From positions 1 to 52,520 of the forward strand of contig CAZJUR010000006.1 in assembly GCA_964549525.1 (NCBI GenBank): a stretch of DNA of 52,520 bases, given 5' to 3'. Each line of letters opens with the position of its first letter. The first letter of the stretch is position 1. The notes under the pieces were generated by a model that was not told where the DNA came from, did no database searches, and worked only from the letters and a program-made list of their open reading frames with translations. Shown piece after piece: positions 1 through 6,822 of the stretch. The DNA is from CAZJUR01 sp964549525. GTDB taxonomy: Bacteria; Patescibacteriota; Saccharimonadia; Saccharimonadales; Saccharimonadaceae. A program made the translations under genes and the position numbers.

Positions 1-2736
1 CACGACTTTGGAGTTTAGAATGCCTAGTAACGACTTGTCCTCGCTCGGCAATATAACTGCTGGAGCATTGATATATTTGCCAGATTCGTCATAGCAAAAC
101 TTTCCTCTGTTCTGTAAGTTCGTCCAAGTAATTTTTCCGCTCTCAAACAGGTGTTCGTAAGCACACGCCCTCATTTCCCACCAATAATCTCCCTTGTCCC
201 ATCGGCTCTGTGCTTTTATCGCGAACGGCTCTAGGTAGTTCAGTATTGCTGGATAATTTTCCTTCATTTTCTGAAATGAATCGACTTCGTTTGTTGTGCC
301 AAAAAGTTCTTTCGTTTTGCCTTGAGGAATATAAATAACAAACTTGTCTTCCGCAAATGAACTCCAGCGAGAGATATCTTTACCTTCCCAAAAAGGCTTG
401 ATGAACTCCGCACTGGATGAGTGTTCTTTAATAAGATTACTCCGCGTATCGCCATCAATAATAAACGCTTCATTCAAGCCAGTTAGTATACCGCGATAAC
501 TTTTGCCGTATTGTTCTCGAATATTATTGTGTAGCTTTATCATCTCTCGCACCTTAGAAGAGTCGGTACTCTCAAAGTTCCAGCCAGAATCGCTGAGGTC
601 GGATTGCCGTACACTGTAAGCCCTATTACGCAGAGCAGAGTCAAGAGCGATAAGGTCTGATTTTTCGACATGAAGATACTTGAATGACCCAGCTGGTGCA
701 GATTTGCGGAACACCAAAATAATCGGGTATGTCGTAGCACCTTGGAAGATTGTAAGCGTATTGAAGTCAATCAATTGTTCTATCTTGGCGTTTTCCTTGA
801 GGTATTTACGCAACACAACACCCGCACCTGTTGTTTTAGCAAAGGTGTTTGAAATATACGAGAATAAACCGTCTGGTTTTAGAATGTCGAGAGCTTTTTC
901 ATAAAAGTAAGCAAACAAATCAGTTGTACCCGCATAAACTTTGTAGTGCTTCTCAAGGTGAGGCTTCTGGTTACCGAGAAGCTCTTGGCGGACGTATGGT
1001 GGATTGCCCACAACCACATCAAAACCACCATTCTTAAATACGTCCGTAAACTGCTCTTGCCAGCTAAATGCTTTTTCACCTGCAAAGGCCGGGTCATCGA
1101 CAAGGCTATTACCGCACTTAATATTGTCGTCGAGCGAAGTGAGCTTTTTGCCTTTTTGAGCAGTCTTGAGCCAAAGTGAGAGCTTGGTAATTTCTACCGA
1201 CTCTTCATTAAGGTCTACGCCATAAATATTGTTCCGTAAGATATCGCGAATGTATTCATCTGTTGAGAATAGTGACATACCGAGGATGTCGCCAACACGT
1301 TTGTTCTCTGCTAGCAGGTAGTCAAAGACGTAAACTAGAAATGCACCCGAACCACAGGCAGGGTCTACTACTTTGATGCCTTGTAGAAAATCTTGGTACT
1401 TGGAGTAAGCTTGTCGCTCGCGTTTCTCGTACGTCTTGTCGGTTATATCGCCCTTTAGCCCAAAATCTGCCTTAAACTTTTCTTCATGTTCCCGCAGGTA
1501 TACACCAAGCGAGTTATCGACGATGTAACGGACAATGTAATCAGGGGTATAGAAAATACCGTCTTTTTTGCGTCGGCTCTGGCTAATCGCTTCGAGACTT
1601 TGACTTTCATTTACTTTGTTCTTAATTTCTTCGAGGTCACTGATTGATTGCTCAAAAATATGTCCTAGAATATTTACGCTCAAGTCATCGGCAAAGTTGT
1701 ATGTACCGAGCTCAACAACTTTGCGAAGTGGCTCATCGCTAATTTTGAGGTTGTTCAAAACTTCATCGTGCTTGAATAGACCACCGTTGTAGCCGTTCGG
1801 TATTTCGAGTTTTTCGCTACCAACGTCAATTGCTTCGAAGAATCCCTTGAGTGTATTCCAAAGGCTACCACCGAATACAGAACTATCAGCGGCCTGAATG
1901 ACCCGCAGGAGCGTATTGTCTGGGAGGAGTCCGCGGTCTTCAGCAAAGGCGGCAAACACGATACGGTCGATTATCTTCTGGGCTTTTTCGATACCCGTGT
2001 CGATATCGGTCTTGATGTAGTCGTTATTTTTATAGATATCGCGGAGAAGTTCGGTGCGAGCTTCTTTGTAAACCTTGTAAAACTTCTTACCGATATTCTC
2101 CTGCTCGATACGAATGTCGCTAAGAATTGCCTCGGTTTTACTCGTACCTTTAGCGGTTGTGAAGCTGTCCTTTTTAAGTAGGGCGTACCAAGTCTTGAAG
2201 AGCAAATAGTCGTCGTCTGGGTTGACGAGGTCGTCGAGTGTCCAGACCTCATAATCAAGCAGGTTGTCATGATAGAGTCGGAACTCCCAGAAGTTGCTCA
2301 CGATGACAAATGGTACAGAACGGTACTGGGTCTTGTATTTGAAACCTTGTTGGACAGGGCTCATATTACCCTCACGACGTTGTGGGCGGTCTAGGTCGAT
2401 TGAAGCACCTTTTAGCTCGACGACAGCGGCGATATTGCGAATGTCGTTTGCGGTATCGGTGTGGCTAATAACGGCGTCTGGCAACTGCCCTTTGTCTGTC
2501 GTCGCCTTCGGCTCAAAGCTGAATGGACTAGTGGGCTTTTCTTTGTAGCCGAGGATATCGAGGAAAAAGTCACGATTATACTGCTGTTCGCGAGAGGTTT
2601 CTTTGTCTTTTTTGAGTGAGCCGTTGTGGTAATCTTGTTGCCACTCTTTAACGACAGCAATAAAATCTTGCACTGAATTAGTGTCAATCGCTTCGGCTAT
2701 TTCACGAAGTTTGTTTTTACCAAACAGGTTCGCCAT
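1..2736 (-). CDS. Type IIG restriction-modification enzyme (Eco57I/PglX-like), 3' end outside window
   Basis: The minus strand is open without a stop from ATG 2736 to base 1 (912 codons), so the C-terminus lies beyond the left edge. The first 200 residues contain a PD-(D/E)XK-like pattern (LPDAVISH followed by VVELKG) expected of a restriction nuclease. The central part has the N6-adenine methyltransferase motifs DPACGSGAF (motif I) and NPPY (motif IV). Near the visible end, TGLNEAF and KPFWEGKDISRW match the region preceding the TaqI-like specificity domain, and ILNSK is typical of that domain. Family knowledge: one polypeptide modifies and cuts DNA using AdoMet. It is the cargo gene of the mobile element that ends at the tRNA-Glu gene. 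A TAAAAT box lies about 10 bases before the start. A BREX PglX methylase is the main alternative, but the VELKG nuclease signature favours type IIG. Confidence 0.85.
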   Translation of the reverse strand, partial: MANLFGKNKLREIAEAIDTNSVQDFIAVVKEWQQDYHNGSLKKDKETSREQQYNRDFFLDILGYKEKPTSPFSFEPKATTDKGQLPDAVISHTDTANDIRNIAAVVELKGASIDLDRPQRREGNMSPVQQGFKYKTQYRSVPFVIVSNFWEFRLYHDNLLDYEVWTLDDLVNPDDDYLLFKTWYALLKKDSFTTAKGTSKTEAILSDIRIEQENIGKKFYKVYKEARTELLRDIYKNNDYIKTDIDTGIEKAQKIIDRIVFAAFAEDRGLLPDNTLLRVIQAADSSVFGGSLWNTLKGFFEAIDVGSEKLEIPNGYNGGLFKHDEVLNNLKISDEPLRKVVELGTYNFADDLSVNILGHIFEQSISDLEEIKNKVNESQSLEAISQSRRKKDGIFYTPDYIVRYIVDNSLGVYLREHEEKFKADFGLKGDITDKTYEKRERQAYSKYQDFLQGIKVVDPACGSGAFLVYVFDYLLAENKRVGDILGMSLFSTDEYIRDILRNNIYGVDLNEESVEITKLSLWLKTAQKGKKLTSLDDNIKCGNSLVDDPAFAGEKAFSWQEQFTDVFKNGGFDVVVGNPPYVRQELLGNQKPHLEKHYKVYAGTTDLFAYFYEKALDILKPDGLFSYISNTFAKTTGAGVVLRKYLKENAKIEQLIDFNTLTIFQGATTYPIILVFRKSAPAGSFKYLHVEKSDLIALDSALRNRAYSVRQSDLSDSGWNFESTDSSKVREMIKLHNNIREQYGKSYRGILTGLNEAFIIDGDTRSNLIKEHSSSAEFIKPFWEGKDISRWSSFAEDKFVIYIPQGKTKELFGTTNEVDSFQKMKENYPAILNYLEPFAIKAQSRWDKGDYWWEMRACAYEHLFESGKITWTNLQNRGKFCYDESGKYINAPAVILPSEDKSLLGILNSKVV

Positions 2737-2871
2737 ATTAATGCTTATTTTACCACATTTTTTCTCTGTTGAGCCCCAACGTTGCCATCTTTGTATTAAA
2801 GTCGCTCTAAGGTGCCTTAAAACGTGTCAAAACGGCACATTTTCAGCCTTGAGCTATCTCTACTCGGACAA

Positions 2872-2877
2872 TATATT
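2872..2877 (+). promoter_or_regulatory. Putative -10 box of a leaderless gene
   Basis: TATATT sits six bases before ATG 2884. This is the same spacing seen for many operon-first genes here, so transcription should begin at or next to the start codon. No -35 was identified. Confidence 0.4.
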
Positions 2878-2883
2878 TAAGAT

Positions 2884-3117
2884 ATGGAAATACTAATCGA
2901 CCAAGCCGTCAAAAACAGAGTGGACATCGCGGACATTAAGCGTCGATACGCTACGGGTGAGATAAGCCGTGAAGAAGCCAAGACGCTTGCTCAGCCAATA
3001 CTCGACAGAATAAACGCAGCTACGGCAATGAAAACCAAAGAACTCAACAAAAAATACGGGCTACATCGAAAGCCCGTATTTTTAGATTTCGTTAATGCAA
3101 TGCGGAACAACTACTAG
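2884..3117 (+). CDS. Small hypothetical protein with SHOCT-like helical motif
   Basis: 77 aa, not assigned to a named family. The segment IADIKRRYATGEISREEAK resembles the short SHOCT-type amphipathic motif (KxxYxxGEIsxEEa) found in small oligomerising bacterial proteins; this is a weak resemblance. The C-terminus is basic and aromatic. There is no Shine-Dalgarno sequence, but a -10-like TATATT six bases upstream supports a leaderless start. Codons 56-67 overlap a strong intrinsic-terminator-like hairpin, so either the terminator serves only the opposite strand or the annotated C-terminus is rarely transcribed. It converges with the 3119-3626 genes. Confidence 0.5.
   Translation: MEILIDQAVKNRVDIADIKRRYATGEISREEAKTLAQPILDRINAATAMKTKELNKKYGLHRKPVFLDFVNAMRNNY
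3050..3083. terminator. Bidirectional intrinsic terminator inside an ORF
   Basis: A perfect 13-bp stem (3050-3062 with 3071-3083) has an eight-base loop. A run of A on the left arm and a run of T on the right arm let it terminate transcription from either side. It lies between convergent genes but inside the coding frame of the 2884 gene. Confidence 0.7.
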
Positions 3118-3118
3118 A

Positions 3119-3430
3119 CTAGTCCTGCCATAACGGCTTTCTGATTCCCAACTCTACTTCCGCCAACAAATCCACGTCCTCATCAGCTACCTCGTCAACA
3201 TATGCCGTGCCGTTCGTGTCATACTCGACGTCTTCTGTGGCGTACTGATTTTTTACCAGTTCGTCGATTAATTGCCTCGTTTTTGACTCGCCCAAACCAA
3301 GGTAGAGCCGCAACTCGTATTCCGAAATAAGCCCCTCACGAGCCTGGGTATAGTCGAACAACTTCCAAGCGAGTGGCTCTGTCAGTCCATGCCTGACGCA
3401 TACAAAGACAAACTCCGCCTCGGCTTTCAC
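3119..3430 (-). CDS. Hypothetical protein, winged-helix-like
   Basis: 103 aa from GTG 3430. I chose this start because AGGCAGG lies upstream and the stop of the preceding gene overlaps at once; an upstream ATG at 3565 would bury most of that gene. The segment from LISEYELRLYLGLGESKTRQLIDELVKN reads like a helix-turn-helix (ELxxxLGxSxxTxxxLIxxLv), and the tail is very acidic. It is translationally coupled to the GRPKK protein, forming a two-gene unit in the element. A transcriptional regulator or partner subunit is plausible, but no family was recognised. Confidence 0.6.
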   Translation of the reverse strand: MKAEAEFVFVCVRHGLTEPLAWKLFDYTQAREGLISEYELRLYLGLGESKTRQLIDELVKNQYATEDVEYDTNGTAYVDEVADEDVDLLAEVELGIRKPLWQD

Positions 3431-3431
3431 A

Positions 3432-3626
3432 TCATTCCTGCCTAAAGTCGCCAGGCTCGTACACGCGAATGAAATTACCGATAATGTCAGCAATCTTTTC
3501 TTTTTCCTGCGGGTTTTCGCCCATCTTACGTTTAAGTTCTTGGTAATCACTTTCGCGAATAGCAATCAACTGGTATTTAATTTTTTCGCTTTCAAGTTTT
3601 TTCGGTCGTCCTACTTTGTTGGCCAT
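3432..3626 (-). CDS. Small GRPKK-type DNA-binding protein
   Basis: 64 aa starting MANKVGRPKKLESEKI, with AAGGAGA about six bases before the ATG. The N-terminal GRPKK is an AT-hook-like minor-groove motif. The rest (IAIRESDYQELKRKMGENPQEKEKIADIIGNFIRVY) has the spacing of a short ribbon-helix-helix or similar helical dimer. Proteins of this kind are common as regulators on plasmids and integrative elements. It is transcribed just ahead of the 103-aa gene and may autoregulate the pair. Confidence 0.6.
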   Translation of the reverse strand: MANKVGRPKKLESEKIKYQLIAIRESDYQELKRKMGENPQEKEKIADIIGNFIRVYEPGDFRQE

Positions 3627-3687
3627 ATTTTCTCCTTATTGCTTATTATATTTTCCTTGCATATCAACACTCAAGGCAATCTCACTG

Positions 3688-4365
3688 TTAACGGTTTCGA
3701 TACCAAATAAACCAATCCAACTCCCGTCGTTTGTTGGGACGAGAGACGAAATGTTTTTCCAGCAAGAAATCGACAAAGCGACAGTACTGTTCGTAATCGC
3801 AGGATTTTCGCATTGCCTCGATTTTGCTATCGACGAGTTTGGTAACGGTTTGTCCTTTGCGAAGCTTTGTATCGCTTCCGAAAAACTCCTCACAATCTGC
3901 CAACGAAAGATAATCACCGAGGTGTTCTTTAACAACCTTGTCGAAAATTGAGAAGTCGTCTTTGTGGTAGACGTAGGTATTATGATAAGTGCAGTATTTA
4001 CTGAAAAATGAGAATAAATTTAGCCCTAGACTACTACTCCATAGAGACAGTTCGCTAACGAGCGATAAGTCGCCATTAGCTACTCGTTCATCAAACGGCA
4101 TGGACTGAATTTTACTGACAATATCTTTGAGGTTGATATTCCTCGTACCTTTTTCACCGAGCAAACGGCTTAGCTGGGTCGAGTTCTCCATGTCTACGAT
4201 GGCAATCTTCATCGCTATAACGGCTGGGTCGGTGTTATGTGGGTACTTTTCAAGCGATTTTTGAGTAAAGCCATTGTCGATACCGTAACGAGAATCATCA
4301 TACATATCATGTACGACTTGGGCAAGGTCGGTGTCTGAAAATACTTTTAGGGCTAGTTCTGGCAT
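3688..4365 (-). CDS. Hypothetical 225-aa element protein
   Basis: All-helical soluble protein that I do not recognise with confidence. Visible features are MKIAIVDMENSTQLSRLLG near the middle and an aromatic stretch LNLFSFFSKYCTYHN followed by FSIFDKVV. The latter recalls a conserved pattern (FxSKYCxxHN...xxIYDs) in bacterial hypothetical proteins of defence or mobile contexts; that recall is unverified. The C-terminus is basic and aromatic (ELDWFIWYRNR). It is the first gene of a minus-strand run with the 64-aa and 103-aa genes and faces away from the 4680 gene across a structured intergenic region. Confidence 0.55.
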   Translation of the reverse strand: MPELALKVFSDTDLAQVVHDMYDDSRYGIDNGFTQKSLEKYPHNTDPAVIAMKIAIVDMENSTQLSRLLGEKGTRNINLKDIVSKIQSMPFDERVANGDLSLVSELSLWSSSLGLNLFSFFSKYCTYHNTYVYHKDDFSIFDKVVKEHLGDYLSLADCEEFFGSDTKLRKGQTVTKLVDSKIEAMRKSCDYEQYCRFVDFLLEKHFVSRPNKRRELDWFIWYRNR

Positions 4366-4402
4366 GGTAACTTTCTACCCAGCAGTTGCCTAAAAACAAA
4401 AT

Positions 4403-4581
4403 GCAACCACATACGGGTTGCTTAGACCTAACACCTGCTTACGCACGGCTTGTATGTGGCTGCATATAGATGCGTAAGACCAACAACAAACGTTGCAGAA
4501 TCAGGTGTTATAAAAATGTCTAAGCACTCTGATTATAGCAAGCCCTCCGCCTACTGCGCAATTGCAACGCCGATTCTGCAA
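4403..4581. ncRNA. Candidate structured RNA or replication/recombination site: nested and crossing inverted repeats
   Basis: Three perfect inverted repeats are nested: 4420-4427/4518-4525 (8 bp), 4429-4437/4502-4510 (9 bp) and 4438-4445/4471-4478 (8 bp). Two more cross them: 4403-4414 with 4452-4463 (11 of 12) and 4493-4502 with 4572-4581 (10 of 10). As RNA this would be a multi-helix fold with pseudoknots or alternative pairings; as DNA it would be a large imperfect palindrome. A hairpin at 4403-4421 and T-rich sequence near 4598-4627 lie at the edges. It fills most of the roughly 310-base space between divergent genes. Strand and function are unknown. Confidence 0.5.
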
Positions 4582-4667
4582 AAACAGAAGCGAAACAGTG
4601 AGGTTTTCGATTTTTCAGCTTTTTTCCTTATAAAGTTTTATCCGGGTTAGAGCGTCGAAAAATGAAC

Positions 4668-4673
4668 TATAAT
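4668..4673 (+). promoter_or_regulatory. -10 box of the 4680 gene (leaderless)
   Basis: Perfect TATAAT, six bases before ATG 4680. It would place the transcript start at about the A of the ATG and excludes the in-frame ATG at 4662 as the start. Confidence 0.6.
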
Positions 4674-4679
4674 TGCTTT

Positions 4680-5564
4680 ATGGCTGACGATAATTTCTAC
4701 TTCAATTTGCTGAATATGAAACCTGAACTTCGTGATGCAAACCTTGACCTACTGAGTAAGGCGACTACCCACGGCAAAAGGCTCAAGGATGACAGATTAC
4801 CATTTTTGCTAGAGAGCCCTATTTTTATGGAGCGAGTTATCGACGCACGGCGAAAGCTCGGTTTGAAAAATGAAAAACCTATCTACGCGGATATCTCGTC
4901 ATCTACGATACAGCGCCTCATGAGAGTTCCGACTCGTGAAGAATTAATAGAGCTAGAACTGATTCCTTACAATGCCGAAGAAGCCGTTAAATCACAAGAG
5001 CTAATCGAATCACTGCGTAAAGCACTAGAGACGGAAAAAGATAGCAAGGCGATTAAATCAATCAATAGAGATATCGAAGAGATGACCGAAGGTGCAACCG
5101 GCTACCTAGGTTATCACGACGATGAGTCGAGGAAATACCTCTACCGAGACAATATAATAAAGCAGATTATTAGTGAATCTTCTCTAGACGAATCATGGTA
5201 TGTAATTGTCGAAAATATAGTGCTAAACGGCCGTTATCCAGATGAGGCGTATATGGTTCATGTACCGATTGGTGTAACAATCGAGGATACTGCCCCGAAC
5301 GGGGATGCTATTATTCGGGTCGCGAAAGGCTGCACTAAACAAGAGTATATGGAAGCCTGGAAAAGTATATCTCGATTCACTGGCAAACCGCGCAAAATGC
5401 CCAAAACTAGCTCAAATATAGTTAGGGACCTTGGAATTGTTAAAGATATGAATGCAGGTATGACCCCCAGACAGGCGGCAGTAAAGTATTTCCCTGGAAG
5501 GGCCGTAACCCTCGACCTCATTAACCATATACATAAAATCTACGACCGAAAATCGGTTAAATGA
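4680..5564 (+). CDS. Hypothetical 294-aa element protein with C-terminal HTH-like region
   Basis: Start placed at MADDNFYFNLL because a perfect TATAAT lies six bases before it. No family was recognised. The first 100 residues are helical and charged, residues about 105-135 are a Lys/Glu-rich coiled-coil-like helix, and the middle contains a beta-rich segment (YMVHVPIGVTIEDTAP). The C-terminus (DMNAGMTPRQAAVKYFPG) has the GxTxxQAA pattern of a helix-turn-helix. A DNA-binding replication or control protein of the element would fit the position beside the inverted-repeat region, but this is inference. Confidence 0.6.
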   Translation: MADDNFYFNLLNMKPELRDANLDLLSKATTHGKRLKDDRLPFLLESPIFMERVIDARRKLGLKNEKPIYADISSSTIQRLMRVPTREELIELELIPYNAEEAVKSQELIESLRKALETEKDSKAIKSINRDIEEMTEGATGYLGYHDDESRKYLYRDNIIKQIISESSLDESWYVIVENIVLNGRYPDEAYMVHVPIGVTIEDTAPNGDAIIRVAKGCTKQEYMEAWKSISRFTGKPRKMPKTSSNIVRDLGIVKDMNAGMTPRQAAVKYFPGRAVTLDLINHIHKIYDRKSVK

Positions 5565-5587
5565 CCCTTTGATTCTATTCATTGAGT

Positions 5588-5615
5588 GGACAAATAAGTG
5601 CCTAGTTATTTGTCC
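5588..5615. repeat. Perfect 10-bp inverted repeat
   Basis: GGACAAATAA (5588-5597) and TTATTTGTCC (5606-5615) are separated by eight bases. ATTCTAT at 5572-5578 and ATAGAAT at 5616-5622 extend the symmetry asymmetrically. There is no T-run, so it is unlikely to be a terminator. It lies upstream of the recombinase module and could be an operator or recombinase-binding site. Confidence 0.6.
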
Positions 5616-5651
5616 ATAGAATGTCCAATAGCACCCTCCTACAATGGTTAT

Positions 5652-5693
5652 TAGAACAACATGATTAGTCTTATTCCTAATCTATACGTTCTA
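5652..5693. repeat. Symmetric two-step dyad (possible recombinase or operator site)
   Basis: TAGAAC (5652-5657) pairs with GTTCTA (5688-5693) and GATTAG (5663-5668) with CTAATC (5677-5682). The spacers between the steps are five bases on each side, so the dyad is exactly symmetric over 42 bp. This is the size expected of a dimer-binding site such as a serine recombinase site. Function is inferred only from location. Confidence 0.45.
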
Positions 5694-5742
5694 CTAATTA
5701 ATTTGCTAGCAACTTTGCCGCTGATTCTCCAGAGGTGAGCAG

Positions 5743-5786
5743 CCTTTTATTTAAGGCGGCATTGTTTGTTAGTGCCTAAATAAAGG
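5743..5786 (+). promoter_or_regulatory. Hairpin that sequesters the recombinase ribosome-binding site
   Basis: The left arm (5743-5757) pairs with the right arm (5774-5786) over about 13 bp with two single-base bulges. The right arm contains the start of the AAAGGGGG Shine-Dalgarno sequence of the gene starting at 5796, so the folded RNA would hide the ribosome-binding site. Confidence 0.5.
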
Positions 5787-5795
5787 GGGTCAGCA

Positions 5796-6569
5796 ATGAC
5801 AGCGAAAGAAAAAAATAAAGTCGTCGCGTATATGCGAACTAACGCAGTTGGGAGTGCGGAGAAATTCAGTGACCTGTACGAACAGTATGAAAAAATTAGA
5901 ATCTATACAAATGTTCGTCGGATGGACATCATCGACTCGTTCGAAGAAATACCTGAAGCAAGAAGGTCTAAGCTTTACGATATTCTTGAGCGATGTCGCT
6001 CTAGCAAAGATATCTCCAAAGTTATTGCAGTATCACAGTCGCGCATTGCTCGAGATTTCGAGACTTTTGAAGAGTGGAAATCTATATTTTCGGCTATCGG
6101 TGTCAAGTTCGAGTTTGTTCAACGGTCAAGCGTGGATGGCTACGATGGGTATACTAAAGAAATTTTAACTTCACTAGCAAGGTTAGACTCTAAAAATCGT
6201 AGCGAATACATTAAGCGTGGATTCTTGAGCAGGGTTCAAGCAGGTTACTCGGTACAAAAGCCGCCTAAGGGCTATGTAAGTACTTCTGAACGTGGATTAT
6301 TTGCTAGAGACCGTAAAACGTCTACTCATCTTCGGACTAGCATCACTCGATTCTTGAACGGCGAAGCCAGTAGAAATGACTTGCGGCGAGCAGTATCCAT
6401 ACTTTTTTCAAAAGATAAACTATTAGACAGCAAAAAATTTAAGACTATCGTCACAAACCCATATTATGCAGGGTATGTCTGCTACGGCGGCAAGCAGTAC
6501 CAAGGCTTGCACGAACCCCTATTGACTGTCGCAGAGCACAAAAAACTAATTAATCTGCTGAGCGAATAA
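5796..6569 (+). CDS. Catalytically inactive large serine recombinase homologue
   Basis: 257 aa. The resolvase fold is recognisable: AYMRTNAVG matches the YxRxS active-site strand, and SQSRIARDFETFEEW matches the SRxxR helix region. Asn16 replaces the catalytic serine (Ser21 in the neighbouring intact enzyme), while the arginines are kept. A recombinase domain follows (LSRVQAGYSVQKPPKGYV ... NPYYAGYVCYGG), and the protein then stops without the zinc ribbon and coiled coil. Strong Shine-Dalgarno AAAGGGGG lies six bases before the ATG. The order is dead homologue, 72-aa protein, active recombinase. It may act as a DNA-binding partner, directionality factor or repressor, or it may be a decaying paralogue. 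Its length and intact frame argue against simple decay. Confidence 0.8.
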   Translation: MTAKEKNKVVAYMRTNAVGSAEKFSDLYEQYEKIRIYTNVRRMDIIDSFEEIPEARRSKLYDILERCRSSKDISKVIAVSQSRIARDFETFEEWKSIFSAIGVKFEFVQRSSVDGYDGYTKEILTSLARLDSKNRSEYIKRGFLSRVQAGYSVQKPPKGYVSTSERGLFARDRKTSTHLRTSITRFLNGEASRNDLRRAVSILFSKDKLLDSKKFKTIVTNPYYAGYVCYGGKQYQGLHEPLLTVAEHKKLINLLSE

Positions 6570-6588
6570 ATTAGCAGAACCCATCGCT

Positions 6589-6807
6589 ATGTCCGAGCAT
6601 TCGATAACTAATCAACAGAAAGACAACGCCGTTCCAGCCCAGCTCGAAAGTGCGTTGATTATCTCTCTGAAAGAAGCCCGAAAGATTATGGGTGTCGATG
6701 CTCGGACTCTTAGTGATGACGAGCTGACGGTGGAGATATGGCGACTTATGGAAATTGCGTCGGATTTATTAAAATCACCTCCACCTCTGACAAAAAAGCA
6801 ATTATAA
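6589..6807 (+). CDS. Small acidic protein of the recombinase module
   Basis: 72 aa. The core ISLKEARKIMGVDARTLSDDELTVEIWRLMEIASDLL is predicted helical and resembles short proteins (xxARxxLGxxxxxLSDxEvxxlixxL) often encoded beside recombinases in CPR genomes; that similarity is from memory. It is the middle gene of three, 19 bases after the inactive recombinase and 15 bases before the active one. A role as recombination directionality factor or accessory subunit is possible but not shown by the sequence. Confidence 0.6.
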   Translation: MSEHSITNQQKDNAVPAQLESALIISLKEARKIMGVDARTLSDDELTVEIWRLMEIASDLLKSPPPLTKKQL

Positions 6808-6822
6808 TATGTTTATAAAACA

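Noticed and set aside
1..2736. Several short ORFs on both strands in the left region (for example 1971-2270 and 2412-2687)
   Set aside because: They are out-of-frame shadows of the continuous methylase frame that runs off the window edge.
4662..4679. Upstream ATG 4662 as start of the 294-aa protein
   Set aside because: The perfect TATAAT at 4668-4673 lies between this ATG and 4680, so an mRNA from that promoter would not contain it.
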